Origin: Pseudomonas kribbensis
GTDB lineage: Bacteria; Pseudomonadota; Gammaproteobacteria; Pseudomonadales; Pseudomonadaceae
Assembly: GCF_003352185.1 (NCBI RefSeq)
Contig: NZ_CP029608.1
Span: 1,736,001 to 1,800,000 of the forward strand
Length of the DNA stretch: 64,000 nt
Direction of reading: 5' to 3'
Numbering within the stretch: position 1 is the first letter of the stretch; each line of letters starts with the position of its first letter. A model generated the notes under the pieces. The model did not search any database and was not told where the DNA came from. It saw nothing but the letters and a program-made list of their open reading frames with translations. Below are positions 34,385 through 43,119 of the stretch, in pieces. A program made the position numbers and the translations under genes.

Positions 34385-34402
34385 CGTAAAATTATCGTTA
34401 CG
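34385..34402. promoter_or_regulatory. Candidate PhhR (TyrR-like) box
   Basis: CGTAAA-ATTATC-GTTACG is a near-palindrome with the TyrR/PhhR box layout (TGTAAA-N6-TTTACA). It lies roughly midway between phhA and phhR, 122 bases from the phhA start and 130 from phhR. Binding is inferred from the pattern. Confidence 0.5.
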
Positions 34403-34531
34403 CTTTGTGCGATAAGTCGTGATTGCGGTGATTCGCGGGTTTGAAACGACCTGTGTCTGTCACATAATCTTGACGACTATCTTGCGGGCGGCAGAGAAAA
34501 ATCCGCCCCTTTACCTGTTTCGGGCCTTTAT

Positions 34532-36094
34532 ATGCGTATCAAAGTCCATTGCCAGAACCGCATCGGCATCCTGCGCGACATTCTCAATCTGCTGGTGGAG
34601 TACGGGATCAACGTCGCCCGCGGCGAGGTCGGCGGTGAGCACGGCAACGCGATCTATCTGCATTGCCCGAACCTGATCAACCTGCAGTTCCAGGCGTTGC
34701 GGCCCAAATTCGAAGCCATCGCCGGGGTCTTCGGCGTCAAGCGGGTAGGGCTGATGCCCAGCGAACGTCGACACATGGAGTTGAACGCATTGCTTGGCGC
34801 GCTGGAGTTTCCGGTGCTGTCGATCGACATGGGTGGCTCGATCGTTGCCGCCAACCGCGCGGCGGCGCAGCTGCTCGGCGTGCGGGTGGATGAGGTGCCG
34901 GGGATTCCGCTGTCGCGTTACGCCGAGGATTTCGACCTGCCGGAACTGGTGCGCGCCAACAAGTCGCGAATCAACGGCATGCGGGTCAAGGTCAAGGGCG
35001 ACATCTTTCTGGCCGATATCGCCCCTCTGCAATCGGAGCACGATGACAGCGAGGCCATGGCCGGTGCGGTATTGACGCTGCACCGGGCGGACCGGGTCGG
35101 CGAGCGTATCTATAACGTGCGCAAGCAGGAGCTGCGTGGCTTCGACAGCATCTTCCAGAGCTCGAAAGTGATGGCGGCGGTGGTGCGCGAAGCCCGGCGC
35201 ATGGCGCCGCTCGATGCGCCTCTTCTAATTGAAGGCGAAACCGGCACCGGTAAAGAGTTGCTGGCGCGGGCCTGTCACCTGGCGAGCCCGCGCGGCCAGT
35301 CGCCGTTGATGGCGCTCAATTGTGCGGGGCTGCCGGAGTCGATGGCCGAGACCGAACTGTTCGGCTACGGCCCCGGTGCTTTTGAGGGCGCGCGGGCGGA
35401 AGGCAAGCTCGGGCTGCTGGAGCTGACGGCGGGCGGCACACTGTTCCTCGATGGCGTCGGCGAAATGAGCCCGCGCCTGCAGGTGAAATTGCTGCGCTTC
35501 CTGCAGGACGGTTGCTTCCGGCGTGTAGGCAGCGATGAAGAGGTTTACCTGGATGTGCGGGTGATCTGCGCCACTCAGGTGGATCTGTCGGAGCTGTGTG
35601 CGAGAGGGGAATTCCGCCAGGATTTGTATCATCGCCTCAACGTGCTTTCCCTGCACATTCCGCCATTGCGCGAATGCCTCGACGGTTTGACGCCGCTGGT
35701 GGAGCACTTCCTCGATCAGGCCAGTCGGCAGATCGGTTGCCCGCTGCCGAAACTGGCACCGGCGGCGATGGACCGGCTCAGCCACTACCATTGGCCGGGC
35801 AACGTACGGCAGCTGGAGAACGTGCTGTTCCAGGCGGTTTCGCTGTGCGATGGCGGGACGGTCAAGGCCGAGCATATTCGTCTGCCGGACTATGGCGTGC
35901 GTCAGCCGCTTGGCGATTTCTCCCTCGAAGGCGGGCTGGACGAGATTGTCGGGCGCTTCGAAAAAGCGGTGCTGGAGCGTTTGTATTCCGAGCACCCGAG
36001 CAGTCGGCAACTGGGCAAGCGGCTTGGGGTTTCCCATACGACCATTGCCAACAAGTTGCGTGAATACGAAGTCGGCAAAGACGCGTCCGAGTGA
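34532..36094 (+). CDS. phhR: Transcriptional activator PhhR
   Basis: This 520-residue TyrR-type regulator has an N-terminal ACT domain (MRIKVHCQNRIGILRDILNLL), a PAS domain from about 78, and an AAA+ domain with Walker A GETGTGKE at about 235-242. The position of the sigma-54 GAFTGA loop reads GAFEGA at 282-287. The C-terminal Fis-type helix-turn-helix includes SRQLGKRLGVSHTTIANKLREY. It senses aromatic amino acids and activates phhABC. The changed GAFTGA loop bears on which sigma factor it uses. Confidence 0.95.
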   Translation: MRIKVHCQNRIGILRDILNLLVEYGINVARGEVGGEHGNAIYLHCPNLINLQFQALRPKFEAIAGVFGVKRVGLMPSERRHMELNALLGALEFPVLSIDMGGSIVAANRAAAQLLGVRVDEVPGIPLSRYAEDFDLPELVRANKSRINGMRVKVKGDIFLADIAPLQSEHDDSEAMAGAVLTLHRADRVGERIYNVRKQELRGFDSIFQSSKVMAAVVREARRMAPLDAPLLIEGETGTGKELLARACHLASPRGQSPLMALNCAGLPESMAETELFGYGPGAFEGARAEGKLGLLELTAGGTLFLDGVGEMSPRLQVKLLRFLQDGCFRRVGSDEEVYLDVRVICATQVDLSELCARGEFRQDLYHRLNVLSLHIPPLRECLDGLTPLVEHFLDQASRQIGCPLPKLAPAAMDRLSHYHWPGNVRQLENVLFQAVSLCDGGTVKAEHIRLPDYGVRQPLGDFSLEGGLDEIVGRFEKAVLERLYSEHPSSRQLGKRLGVSHTTIANKLREYEVGKDASE

Positions 36095-36099
36095 TCCCG

Positions 36100-36146
36100 A
36101 CCGGCCTGGTTGATTGCCGCGAAGCGGCATGACACCGCCGGTTTTT
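36100..36146 (+). terminator. Branched terminator-like structure after phhR
   Basis: ACCGGC (36100-36105) can pair with GCCGGT (36137-36142), followed by TTTT. Inside it, TGCCGC-GAA-GCGGCA (36115-36129) forms a second stem. It plausibly ends phhR transcription before flgF. Confidence 0.5.
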
Positions 36147-36225
36147 CGTCTTCGATACATTTCCTTCTTTCCCGCAAAACCCCTGAAGTCCTTTGTTTAT
36201 CGGCTCCCTGGCTGTCAGAAAAAAG

Positions 36226-36243
36226 TTGGTCTGCAAATTGCTT
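36226..36243 (+). promoter_or_regulatory. Candidate sigma-54 promoter of flgFGHIJKL
   Basis: TTGGTCTGCAAATTGCTT carries GG at the -24 site (36228-36229) and GC at -12 (36240-36241), exactly ten bases apart, with TTGC intact. The site is 55 bases before the flgF start. In P. aeruginosa this operon is RpoN-dependent and activated by FleR, which agrees. Confidence 0.65.
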
Positions 36244-36298
36244 GTGGCTCAGCAGTACAGCGGTGGGCGGCAAACGTCCGGCATGCAGAGGAAAGAGT

Positions 36299-37039
36299 GT
36301 GGACAAGTACCTTTATGTGGCAATGACCGGCGCCAGCCAGAACGCACTGGCGCAAAAGGCTCATGCCAACAACCTGGCGAACATCTCCACCAATGGTTTT
36401 CAGCGCGACCTGGAGCAGGCGCGTTCGATGCCGGTGTTCGGTGACAGCTTTCCGGCGCGTGCGTTTGCCATGAGCGAACGGCCTGCCACCGATTTCACTC
36501 CGGGCTCCCTGGTGCAGACCGGGCGTGACCTCGACGTGGCCGTCAGCGGCAACGGCTTCATTGCCGTGCAGAACCCCAACGGCGGCGAAAGCTACGTGCG
36601 CACCGGCAGCCTGAATATCGACGCCCTTGGCGTGCTGCGTGCCGGCAACGGCATGCCGGTGCTGGGCAATGGCGGTCCGATTGCCATTCCGCCGGAGCAG
36701 CAGGTGGAAGTCGGTGAAGACGGCACCATCAGTATCCGTGCGATGGGCGAGGGCCCGCGCGTCATGGCCGAAGTCGACCGGATCAAGCTGGTCAACCCGG
36801 ACATCAAGAACATGAACAAGGGCCTGGACGGTTCGATCTACACCAAGGACGGCCAGCCTGCGCCGGCCGATGCCAACGTCAAACTGGTGTCGGGTTTCCT
36901 GGAGTCGAGCAACGTCAATGCCGTGGAAGAGATGACCTCGGTGCTGGCCCTGGCCAAGCAGTTCGAGTTGCACGTCAAGATGATGAACACCGCCAAAGAC
37001 GACGACCAGGCCATGGCTCGGGTCTTGCAGATCAGCTAA
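36299..37039 (+). CDS. flgF: Flagellar basal-body rod protein FlgF
   Basis: The GTG at 36299 (DKYLYVAMTGASQNALAQKAHANNLANISTNG) with GAGGAAAGA upstream gives 246 residues. The N-terminal rod/hook signature ANNLANISTNGF and the C-terminal NAVEEMTSVLALAKQFELHVKMM are those of FlgF, a proximal rod subunit. It is the first gene of flgFGHIJKL here. flgBCDE, often adjacent in Pseudomonas, is not upstream; phhR is. Confidence 0.95.
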   Translation: MDKYLYVAMTGASQNALAQKAHANNLANISTNGFQRDLEQARSMPVFGDSFPARAFAMSERPATDFTPGSLVQTGRDLDVAVSGNGFIAVQNPNGGESYVRTGSLNIDALGVLRAGNGMPVLGNGGPIAIPPEQQVEVGEDGTISIRAMGEGPRVMAEVDRIKLVNPDIKNMNKGLDGSIYTKDGQPAPADANVKLVSGFLESSNVNAVEEMTSVLALAKQFELHVKMMNTAKDDDQAMARVLQIS

Positions 37040-37084
37040 TTATCAGAACGTCGCGCCGTAAAACAGGCGCACGAGGAGAATCGA

Positions 37085-37870
37085 ATGCTTCCGGCTCTAT
37101 GGGTTGCCAAAACCGGTCTGTCCGCCCAGGACACCAACCTGACCACCATTTCCAACAACCTGGCCAACGTGTCGACCACGGGTTTCAAACGTGACCGCGC
37201 CGAGTTCCAGGACCTGCTGTATCAGATCAAGCGTCAGCCAGGCGCCCAGTCGACCCAGGACAGCGAGCTGCCGTCGGGTCTGCAAGTGGGTACCGGTGTG
37301 CGCATCGTCGGCACCCAGAAAAACTTCACCGCCGGCAGCCTGCAAACCACCGAGCAGCCGCTGGACATGGCCATCGACGGCCGTGGTTTCTTCCAGATCC
37401 TGCAGCCGGACGGCACCACGTCCTACACCCGTGACGGTACTTTCCACCTCGATTCCAACGGCCAGATCGTCAACGCCAGCGGTTTCGCGCTGGAGCCGGC
37501 GATTGTCATCCCGAACAACGCCCAGACCTTCACCGTCGGTCGTGACGGCACCGTGTCGATCACCGTTGCCGGCAACGCCGCTTCGCAAGTGATCGGCAAC
37601 CTGCAGACCGCCGACTTCATCAACCCGGCCGGCCTGCAAGCCGTGGGCAACAACCTGTTCCTGGAAACCGCCGCTTCCGGCGCGCCGCAAGTCGGTACTC
37701 CGGGCCTGAACGGTTTCGGCACCACCCTGCAGAACACCCTGGAAACCTCCAACGTGAGCACCGTGGAAGAGATGGTCAACATGATCACCACCCAGCGCGC
37801 TTACGAGATGAACTCCAAGGTGATCTCCACCGCCGACCAGATGCTCTCGTTCGTAACGCAGAATCTGTAA
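37085..37870 (+). CDS. flgG: Flagellar distal-rod protein FlgG
   Basis: This 261-residue protein begins MLPALWVAKTGLSAQDTNLTTISNNLANVSTTGFKRDRAEFQDL, the FlgG N-terminal signature. It ends NVSTVEEMVNMITTQRAYEMNSKVISTADQMLSF, which forms the paired helices that pack into the rod. GAGGAGAATC precedes the start. It is secreted through the flagellar export apparatus without a cleaved signal. Confidence 0.97.
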   Translation: MLPALWVAKTGLSAQDTNLTTISNNLANVSTTGFKRDRAEFQDLLYQIKRQPGAQSTQDSELPSGLQVGTGVRIVGTQKNFTAGSLQTTEQPLDMAIDGRGFFQILQPDGTTSYTRDGTFHLDSNGQIVNASGFALEPAIVIPNNAQTFTVGRDGTVSITVAGNAASQVIGNLQTADFINPAGLQAVGNNLFLETAASGAPQVGTPGLNGFGTTLQNTLETSNVSTVEEMVNMITTQRAYEMNSKVISTADQMLSFVTQNL

Positions 37871-37923
37871 TCAAGTCTATGAGGCGGCCATGAGGCCGCC
37901 TGCAACACCGTGAGGTAAGGGTC

Positions 37924-38619
37924 ATGAAACGCTTCGTATCTGTTCTGGCATTGGGTGGGGTCGTCTCGCTCGCGGGCTGCGTTGCTCCGACGCCCAAGCC
38001 CAATGACCCTTACTACGCCCCGGTGTTGCCGCGTACGCCGTTGCCGGCGGCCGCCAACAACGGCTCGATCTATCAGGCCGGTTTCGAACAGAACCTGTAC
38101 AGCGACCGCAAGGCGTTCCGGGTCGGTGACATCATCACCATCACCCTGAACGAGAAGACCCAGGCCAGCAAGAACGCCAACTCGCAAGTGGCCAAGAACA
38201 GCAAGACCGGCATTGGCCTGACTTCGCTGTTCGGCGGCAGTGGCACCACCAACAACCCGTTGGGCGGTAATGATCTGAGCCTGGACGTCGGCTACAGCGG
38301 CGACCGCGCGACCAAGGGCGACAGCAAGGCGGCCCAGGGCAACACTCTGACCGGTTCGATCACCGTGACCGTCGCCGACGTGTTGCCGAACGGCATCATC
38401 GCCGTGCGCGGCGAGAAGTGGATGACCCTCAACACCGGTGATGAACTGGTGCGGATCGCCGGCCTCGTACGCGCCGATGACATCGCCACCGACAACACCG
38501 TGTCGTCGACCCGGGTCGCCGATGCGCGCATCACCTACTCGGGCACCGGTTCGTTCGCCGATGCGAGTCAGCCAGGCTGGTTCGACCGTTTCTTCCTCAG
38601 CCCGCTGTTCCCTTTCTAG
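37924..38619 (+). CDS. flgH: Flagellar L-ring lipoprotein FlgH
   Basis: This 231-residue protein has a lipoprotein signal peptide with lipobox SLAGC (acylated Cys19). The FlgH core [39 protein letters not shown] and IRPDDI-like [23 protein letters not shown] follows, and the protein ends LFPF. It forms the outer-membrane ring. The TAG stop directly precedes the flgI GTG. Confidence 0.97.
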   Translation: MKRFVSVLALGGVVSLAGCVAPTPKPNDPYYAPVLPRTPLPAAANNGSIYQAGFEQNLYSDRKAFRVGDIITITLNEKTQASKNANSQVAKNSKTGIGLTSLFGGSGTTNNPLGGNDLSLDVGYSGDRATKGDSKAAQGNTLTGSITVTVADVLPNGIIAVRGEKWMTLNTGDELVRIAGLVRADDIATDNTVSSTRVADARITYSGTGSFADASQPGWFDRFFLSPLFPF

Positions 38620-39735
38620 GTGGCCAAGTTGAATTTCAAGAGCCTCATGGTGGCTGCCGTTTTGTTGTCGGCGGCCTTCAACGCACAAGCCGAGCGGCTG
38701 AAAGATATCGCCAGCATTTCCGGCGTGCGTTCCAACCAGTTGATCGGCTACGGCCTGGTGGTCGGGCTTAACGGCACCGGCGACCAGACGACGCAGACCC
38801 CGTTCACCCTGCAGACCTTCAACAACATGCTCTCGCAGTTCGGCATCAAGGTGCCGCCGGGATCGGGCAACGTGCAGTTGAAAAACGTTGCAGCGGTGTC
38901 GGTGAGTGCTGATCTGCCGGCGTTTGCCAAACCGGGTCAGCAGGTCGACATCACTGTTTCGTCCATCGGTAACTCCAAGAGCCTGCGCGGCGGCACCCTG
39001 TTGCTGACCCCGCTCAAGGGTATCGACGGCAACGTCTACGCCATCGCTCAGGGCAACCTGGTGGTGGGTGGTTTCGATGCCGAAGGTCGTGACGGTTCGA
39101 AGATCACCGTCAACGTTCCGTCGGCCGGTCGCATTCCGGGCGGTGCCTCGGTCGAGCGTTCGGTGCCGAGCGGTTTCAACCAGGGCAACAGCCTGACGCT
39201 GAACCTCAACCGTTCCGACTTCACTACTGCCAAGCGCATTGTCGACAAGATCAACGATATGCTCGGCCCGGGCGTGGCCCAGGCCATCGACGGCGGTTCG
39301 ATCCGCGTCACCGCGCCGCTCGATCCGAGCCAGCGCGTCGACTATCTGTCGATCCTGGAAAACCTCGAAGTCGATCCGGGTCAGGCGGTGGCGAAAGTCA
39401 TCATCAATTCCCGTACCGGCACCATCGTCATCGGCCAGAACGTGAAGGTGTCGCCGGCCGCCGTGACCCACGGCAGCCTGACCGTGACCATCACCGAAGA
39501 CCCGATCGTCAGCCAGCCTGGCCCGTTGTCCAACGGCCAGACCGCCGTGGTACCGCGTTCACGCGTGAATGCTCAGCAGGAAGCCAAGCCGATGTTCAAG
39601 TTCGGCCCGGGCACCACCCTCGACGAAATCGTCCGTGCGGTGAACCAGGTCGGCGCGGCGCCGGGTGACCTGATGGCCATTCTCGAAGCACTGAAGCAGG
39701 CCGGCGCGTTGCAAGCCGACCTGATCGTGATCTGA
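38620..39735 (+). CDS. flgI: Flagellar P-ring protein FlgI
   Basis: Reading from the GTG at 38620 gives 371 residues. A later in-frame ATG at 38647 is possible but would shorten the signal peptide ([13 protein letters not shown]). The mature protein starts [31 protein letters not shown], characteristic of FlgI, and ends ALQADLIVI. It forms the peptidoglycan-associated ring. The start immediately follows the flgH stop, and flgJ follows after 11 bases. Confidence 0.96.
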   Translation: MAKLNFKSLMVAAVLLSAAFNAQAERLKDIASISGVRSNQLIGYGLVVGLNGTGDQTTQTPFTLQTFNNMLSQFGIKVPPGSGNVQLKNVAAVSVSADLPAFAKPGQQVDITVSSIGNSKSLRGGTLLLTPLKGIDGNVYAIAQGNLVVGGFDAEGRDGSKITVNVPSAGRIPGGASVERSVPSGFNQGNSLTLNLNRSDFTTAKRIVDKINDMLGPGVAQAIDGGSIRVTAPLDPSQRVDYLSILENLEVDPGQAVAKVIINSRTGTIVIGQNVKVSPAAVTHGSLTVTITEDPIVSQPGPLSNGQTAVVPRSRVNAQQEAKPMFKFGPGTTLDEIVRAVNQVGAAPGDLMAILEALKQAGALQADLIVI

Positions 39736-39746
39736 GGACGCCGCCC

Positions 39747-41039
39747 ATGGATATGCGCAAAAGCGGTCTGGTCAGCAGCAGCGATTCGGGTTCGTACTCC
39801 GACCTCAATCGTCTGAACCAGCTCAAGGTCGGCGACAAGAACAGCGACGGCAACATGCGCAAGGTTGCGCAGGAATTCGAATCGCTGTTCCTCGGCGAGA
39901 TGCTCAAGTCGATGCGTTCGGCCACTGAAGCGCTGGGCCAGGACAACCCGCTCAATACGCCGGCAGCCAAGCAATATCAGGAAATGTACGACCAGCAACT
40001 GGCTGTTTCCCTGTCCCGTGAGGGCGGTGGTATCGGTCTGGCCGACGTGCTGATGAAGCAGATGTCGAAGAACAAACCGATGGCGCCGGGCGAGGCCGCC
40101 GCCGCGTCCGCTGCCAAGCAGCAGGAAGCGCTGGCCAAGGCCGCTGCGGTGGAGACGCCGATTGCCGCCGGCACCGTGGCCACCAATGGTCCGCTGTCGC
40201 GCCTCAATGGCGAGCGTCCGTTGTGGGCTTCGCGTTCGGTACATGCGCCGAACACCCAGCTGGCCCATCGCAATGACATGGAAATGATCAACCAGCGTCG
40301 CCTGGCGCTGCCGCCGAAACTGGCTGATCGCCTGCTCGCCGGTCTGGTGCCTTCGGCTACGCCGACAGCAGCCACTCAATTGCCGCAGCGCGACACGATG
40401 GCTGCCGCCACCGGTTCCGGCCCGCTGTACAACGGCGACTGGCTGGCTCGCGCCGAGGCGGACAAGGCCTCCGGCGGGCAGATGCAGATTTACGGTCGCG
40501 CCATGGCGCAGATTCCGCTGGCCCCGGCGAAGAAAGCGTTCAGCAACGCCGACGAATTCGTCAACACCATGCTGCCAATGGCTAAAGAGGCGGCGGCGCG
40601 CATTGGTGTCGATCCGCGTTATCTGGTGGCTCAGGCCGCACTTGAGACCGGCTATGGCAAGTCGGTCATGCGTGCCCAGGACGGCACCAGCAGTCACAAC
40701 CTGTTCGGCATCAAGGCCAGCAGTAACTGGAAGGGCGATTCGGCCCGGGCGATCACCAGCGAGTTCCGCAACGGGCAGATGGTCAAGGAGACGGCCGAGT
40801 TCCGTTCCTACGCCTCGTACAAGGACAGCTTCCACGATCTGGTGACTTTGCTGCAGAGCAATAATCGCTATCAAGATGTGCTGAAGTCGGCCGATAACCC
40901 AGAACAGTTTGTACGCGAGTTGCAAAAGGCCGGTTACGCAACCGACCCGAACTACGCAAGCAAGATTTCGCAGATTGCCAGGCAGATGACGGTAAATCAG
41001 AACTACGCTGCGGCCGGCGTTTCAACAACGCCTTTATAA
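39747..41039 (+). CDS. flgJ: Rod-cap protein and muramidase FlgJ
   Basis: This 430-residue two-domain protein has an N-terminal rod-binding segment (VAQEFESLFLGEMLKSMRSAT, residues ~35-110). A long Ala-rich linker follows, then a C-terminal glucosaminidase domain from about 275 (IGVDPRYLVAQAALETGYGKSV, with the catalytic Glu in ALETG, and HNLFGIKASSNWKG). It caps the growing rod and opens the peptidoglycan. Its length is typical of pseudomonad FlgJ. Confidence 0.96.
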   Translation: MDMRKSGLVSSSDSGSYSDLNRLNQLKVGDKNSDGNMRKVAQEFESLFLGEMLKSMRSATEALGQDNPLNTPAAKQYQEMYDQQLAVSLSREGGGIGLADVLMKQMSKNKPMAPGEAAAASAAKQQEALAKAAAVETPIAAGTVATNGPLSRLNGERPLWASRSVHAPNTQLAHRNDMEMINQRRLALPPKLADRLLAGLVPSATPTAATQLPQRDTMAAATGSGPLYNGDWLARAEADKASGGQMQIYGRAMAQIPLAPAKKAFSNADEFVNTMLPMAKEAAARIGVDPRYLVAQAALETGYGKSVMRAQDGTSSHNLFGIKASSNWKGDSARAITSEFRNGQMVKETAEFRSYASYKDSFHDLVTLLQSNNRYQDVLKSADNPEQFVRELQKAGYATDPNYASKISQIARQMTVNQNYAAAGVSTTPL

Positions 41040-41060
41040 ACACAAGGTAAGGTTTGAATC

Positions 41061-43106
41061 ATGAGTTTGCTCAATATCGGGATGTCGGGGTTGGCCGCGA
41101 GTTCGTCCTCTCTGGCTGTGACAGGTAACAACATTGCCAACGTCGACACCGCCGGTTATTCGCGCCAGCAAACCGTGCAGGGCACCAAGTCATCGATCCA
41201 GACTGGCAACGTGTTCATCGGTACGGGCACGACCCTGGCCGACGTGCGCCGGGTGTACAACTCTTACCTGGAAACCCAGCTGCATACCGCCACGTCGCTC
41301 AACAGTGAAGCGGCTGCCTACGGTGGTCAGGCGACTGCCCTGGACAACTCGTTGTCCGATACCAACACAGGCCTGACCGGCGTGCTGCAGAAGTTCTTCA
41401 CCTCGATGCAGGGTGTGGCGACTTCGGCGACCGACGACACGTCCCGTCAGTCGGTACTGACCGGCTCGCAAGCGCTGACCAGCCGCTTCAACGCCCTGGC
41501 CAAACAGCTGAACGATCAGAACACCACGATCAATGGCAACCTCGGCGACATGGCCGCCCAGGTCAACAAACTGGCGACCTCGATTGCCAATCTCAACCAG
41601 AAGATCGGCGAAGTTTCCACCAGCGGCGGCCAGCCGAACGATCTGCTCGATAGCCGTAACGAAGCGGTGCGCCAGCTCTCCGAACTGGTCGGCGCACAAG
41701 TGGTCGAGCGCGGCACCAGCTTCGACGTCTACGTCGGCAGCGGTCAGCCGCTGGTTGTCGGCAACACCACCAACACCCTGAGCACCGTTCCGAGCAAGGA
41801 CGACCCGTCGCGCATGGGCATCCAGATGGATCGTGGCTCAAGCACCATCGACATCACTTCGGTGATCAGCGGCGGTGAAATCGGCGGTCTGCTGACCTAT
41901 CGCAATGAAGTGCTCAACCCGTCGCTCAACGAGCTGGGCCGTGTAGCACTGGTCATTGCCGACCAGATGAATCGCCAGCAAGCCCAGGGCATCGACAAGA
42001 ACGGTGACTTCGGCGCGCCGATCTTCAATGACATCAACAGTGCCGCGCTGATCAGCCAGCGCAGCATTGCCTCGGCAGGCAACAGCGCTGGTTCGGGCAA
42101 CCTGAACGTCACCATCAAGGACACCGGCAAGCTGACCACCAGCGATTACCAGGTCACCTTCACCAGCGCCACCAACTATTCGGTCAAGCGCTCCGACGGC
42201 ACCGACATGGGGTCGTTCAGCACCACGACCACGCCGCCGCCAGTGATCGACGGTTTTACCCTGGCCCTCAACGGCGGCGCGATGAACGCCGGTGACACCT
42301 TCAAGGTGACCCCGACCCGTGACGCGGCCACCAACATTCAGACCGTGCTCACCGATCCGAAGAAAATCGCGGCGGCAGCACCGTTGACCGGCGTGGCCAG
42401 TGCCAACAACTCCGGCACCTACACCCAGCCGACACTGGTCGACACCATTGACATCACCAACCCGGCTTCCCAGGCCGAGTTGCAGAACGCGCTCAAGTAT
42501 TCGACGCCGGTCAAACTGGTCATGGGTGCGGTCACCAGTGGCAGCCAGTCGTACAACATGGTCGATGCCAAGGGCAACACCATCGGCACCGGCACCATCG
42601 TGCCGGGCCAGGCCAACACCCTTAACCTGAAGATCGGCATGGTCGATTCCACCGGTGCTCCGGTGATGGATACTTCGGTTACGCCGAACGTGCAGAAAAC
42701 CTTCACCGTGCAGACCGCCGTGGGCGCGACGCCGAAACCGGGCGAAACCTTCACGATCAACCTGACCGGCGCCGCTTCTTCGGACAACCGCAACGCGCAA
42801 GCGCTGGTCGGCCTGCAGACCAAACAGACCGTTGACACCGGCACCGGCAGCAAGGGCATCAGCCTGACCGACGCCTACAACAAGCTGGTGACGAACGTCG
42901 GTACCAAGGCGGCCCAGAGCAAGTCCGACAACGAAGCCACCTCGACGATCCTCGATCAGGCCAAGGGTGCGCGCGACTCGCTGTCCCAGGTCAACCTGGA
43001 TGAAGAGACCGGCAACCTGGTCAAGTATCAGCAGTACTACACAGCGTCTTCGCAGATCATCAAGGCTGCGCAGGAAACTTTCGCCACGCTGATCAACAGT
43101 CTTTAA
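41061..43106 (+). CDS. flgK: Hook-filament junction protein FlgK (HAP1)
   Basis: This 681-residue protein has the HAP1 N-terminus (MSLLNIGMSGLAASSSSLAVTGNNIANVDTAGYSRQQ). Conserved FlgK blocks DVYVGSGQPLV and GGEIGGLLTYRNEVLNPSLNELGRVA follow. The C-terminal helix ends GNLVKYQQYYTASSQIIKAAQETFATLINSL. The middle part is a variable surface domain. AAGGTTTGAATC precedes the start, and flgL follows after 13 bases. Confidence 0.97.
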   Translation: MSLLNIGMSGLAASSSSLAVTGNNIANVDTAGYSRQQTVQGTKSSIQTGNVFIGTGTTLADVRRVYNSYLETQLHTATSLNSEAAAYGGQATALDNSLSDTNTGLTGVLQKFFTSMQGVATSATDDTSRQSVLTGSQALTSRFNALAKQLNDQNTTINGNLGDMAAQVNKLATSIANLNQKIGEVSTSGGQPNDLLDSRNEAVRQLSELVGAQVVERGTSFDVYVGSGQPLVVGNTTNTLSTVPSKDDPSRMGIQMDRGSSTIDITSVISGGEIGGLLTYRNEVLNPSLNELGRVALVIADQMNRQQAQGIDKNGDFGAPIFNDINSAALISQRSIASAGNSAGSGNLNVTIKDTGKLTTSDYQVTFTSATNYSVKRSDGTDMGSFSTTTTPPPVIDGFTLALNGGAMNAGDTFKVTPTRDAATNIQTVLTDPKKIAAAAPLTGVASANNSGTYTQPTLVDTIDITNPASQAELQNALKYSTPVKLVMGAVTSGSQSYNMVDAKGNTIGTGTIVPGQANTLNLKIGMVDSTGAPVMDTSVTPNVQKTFTVQTAVGATPKPGETFTINLTGAASSDNRNAQALVGLQTKQTVDTGTGSKGISLTDAYNKLVTNVGTKAAQSKSDNEATSTILDQAKGARDSLSQVNLDEETGNLVKYQQYYTASSQIIKAAQETFATLINSL

Positions 43107-43119
43107 GGAGTCGTAATTC

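Noticed and set aside
34264..34531. Sigma-54 site for phhA around CGGCACGCTCTGGGG on the minus strand
   Set aside because: The -24-like GGCAC is present but the -12 TTGC is missing at the required spacing.
37801..39471. A 556-codon minus-strand frame across flgH and flgI
   Set aside because: It is antisense to two well-conserved flagellar genes with typical shadow composition and no start signal.
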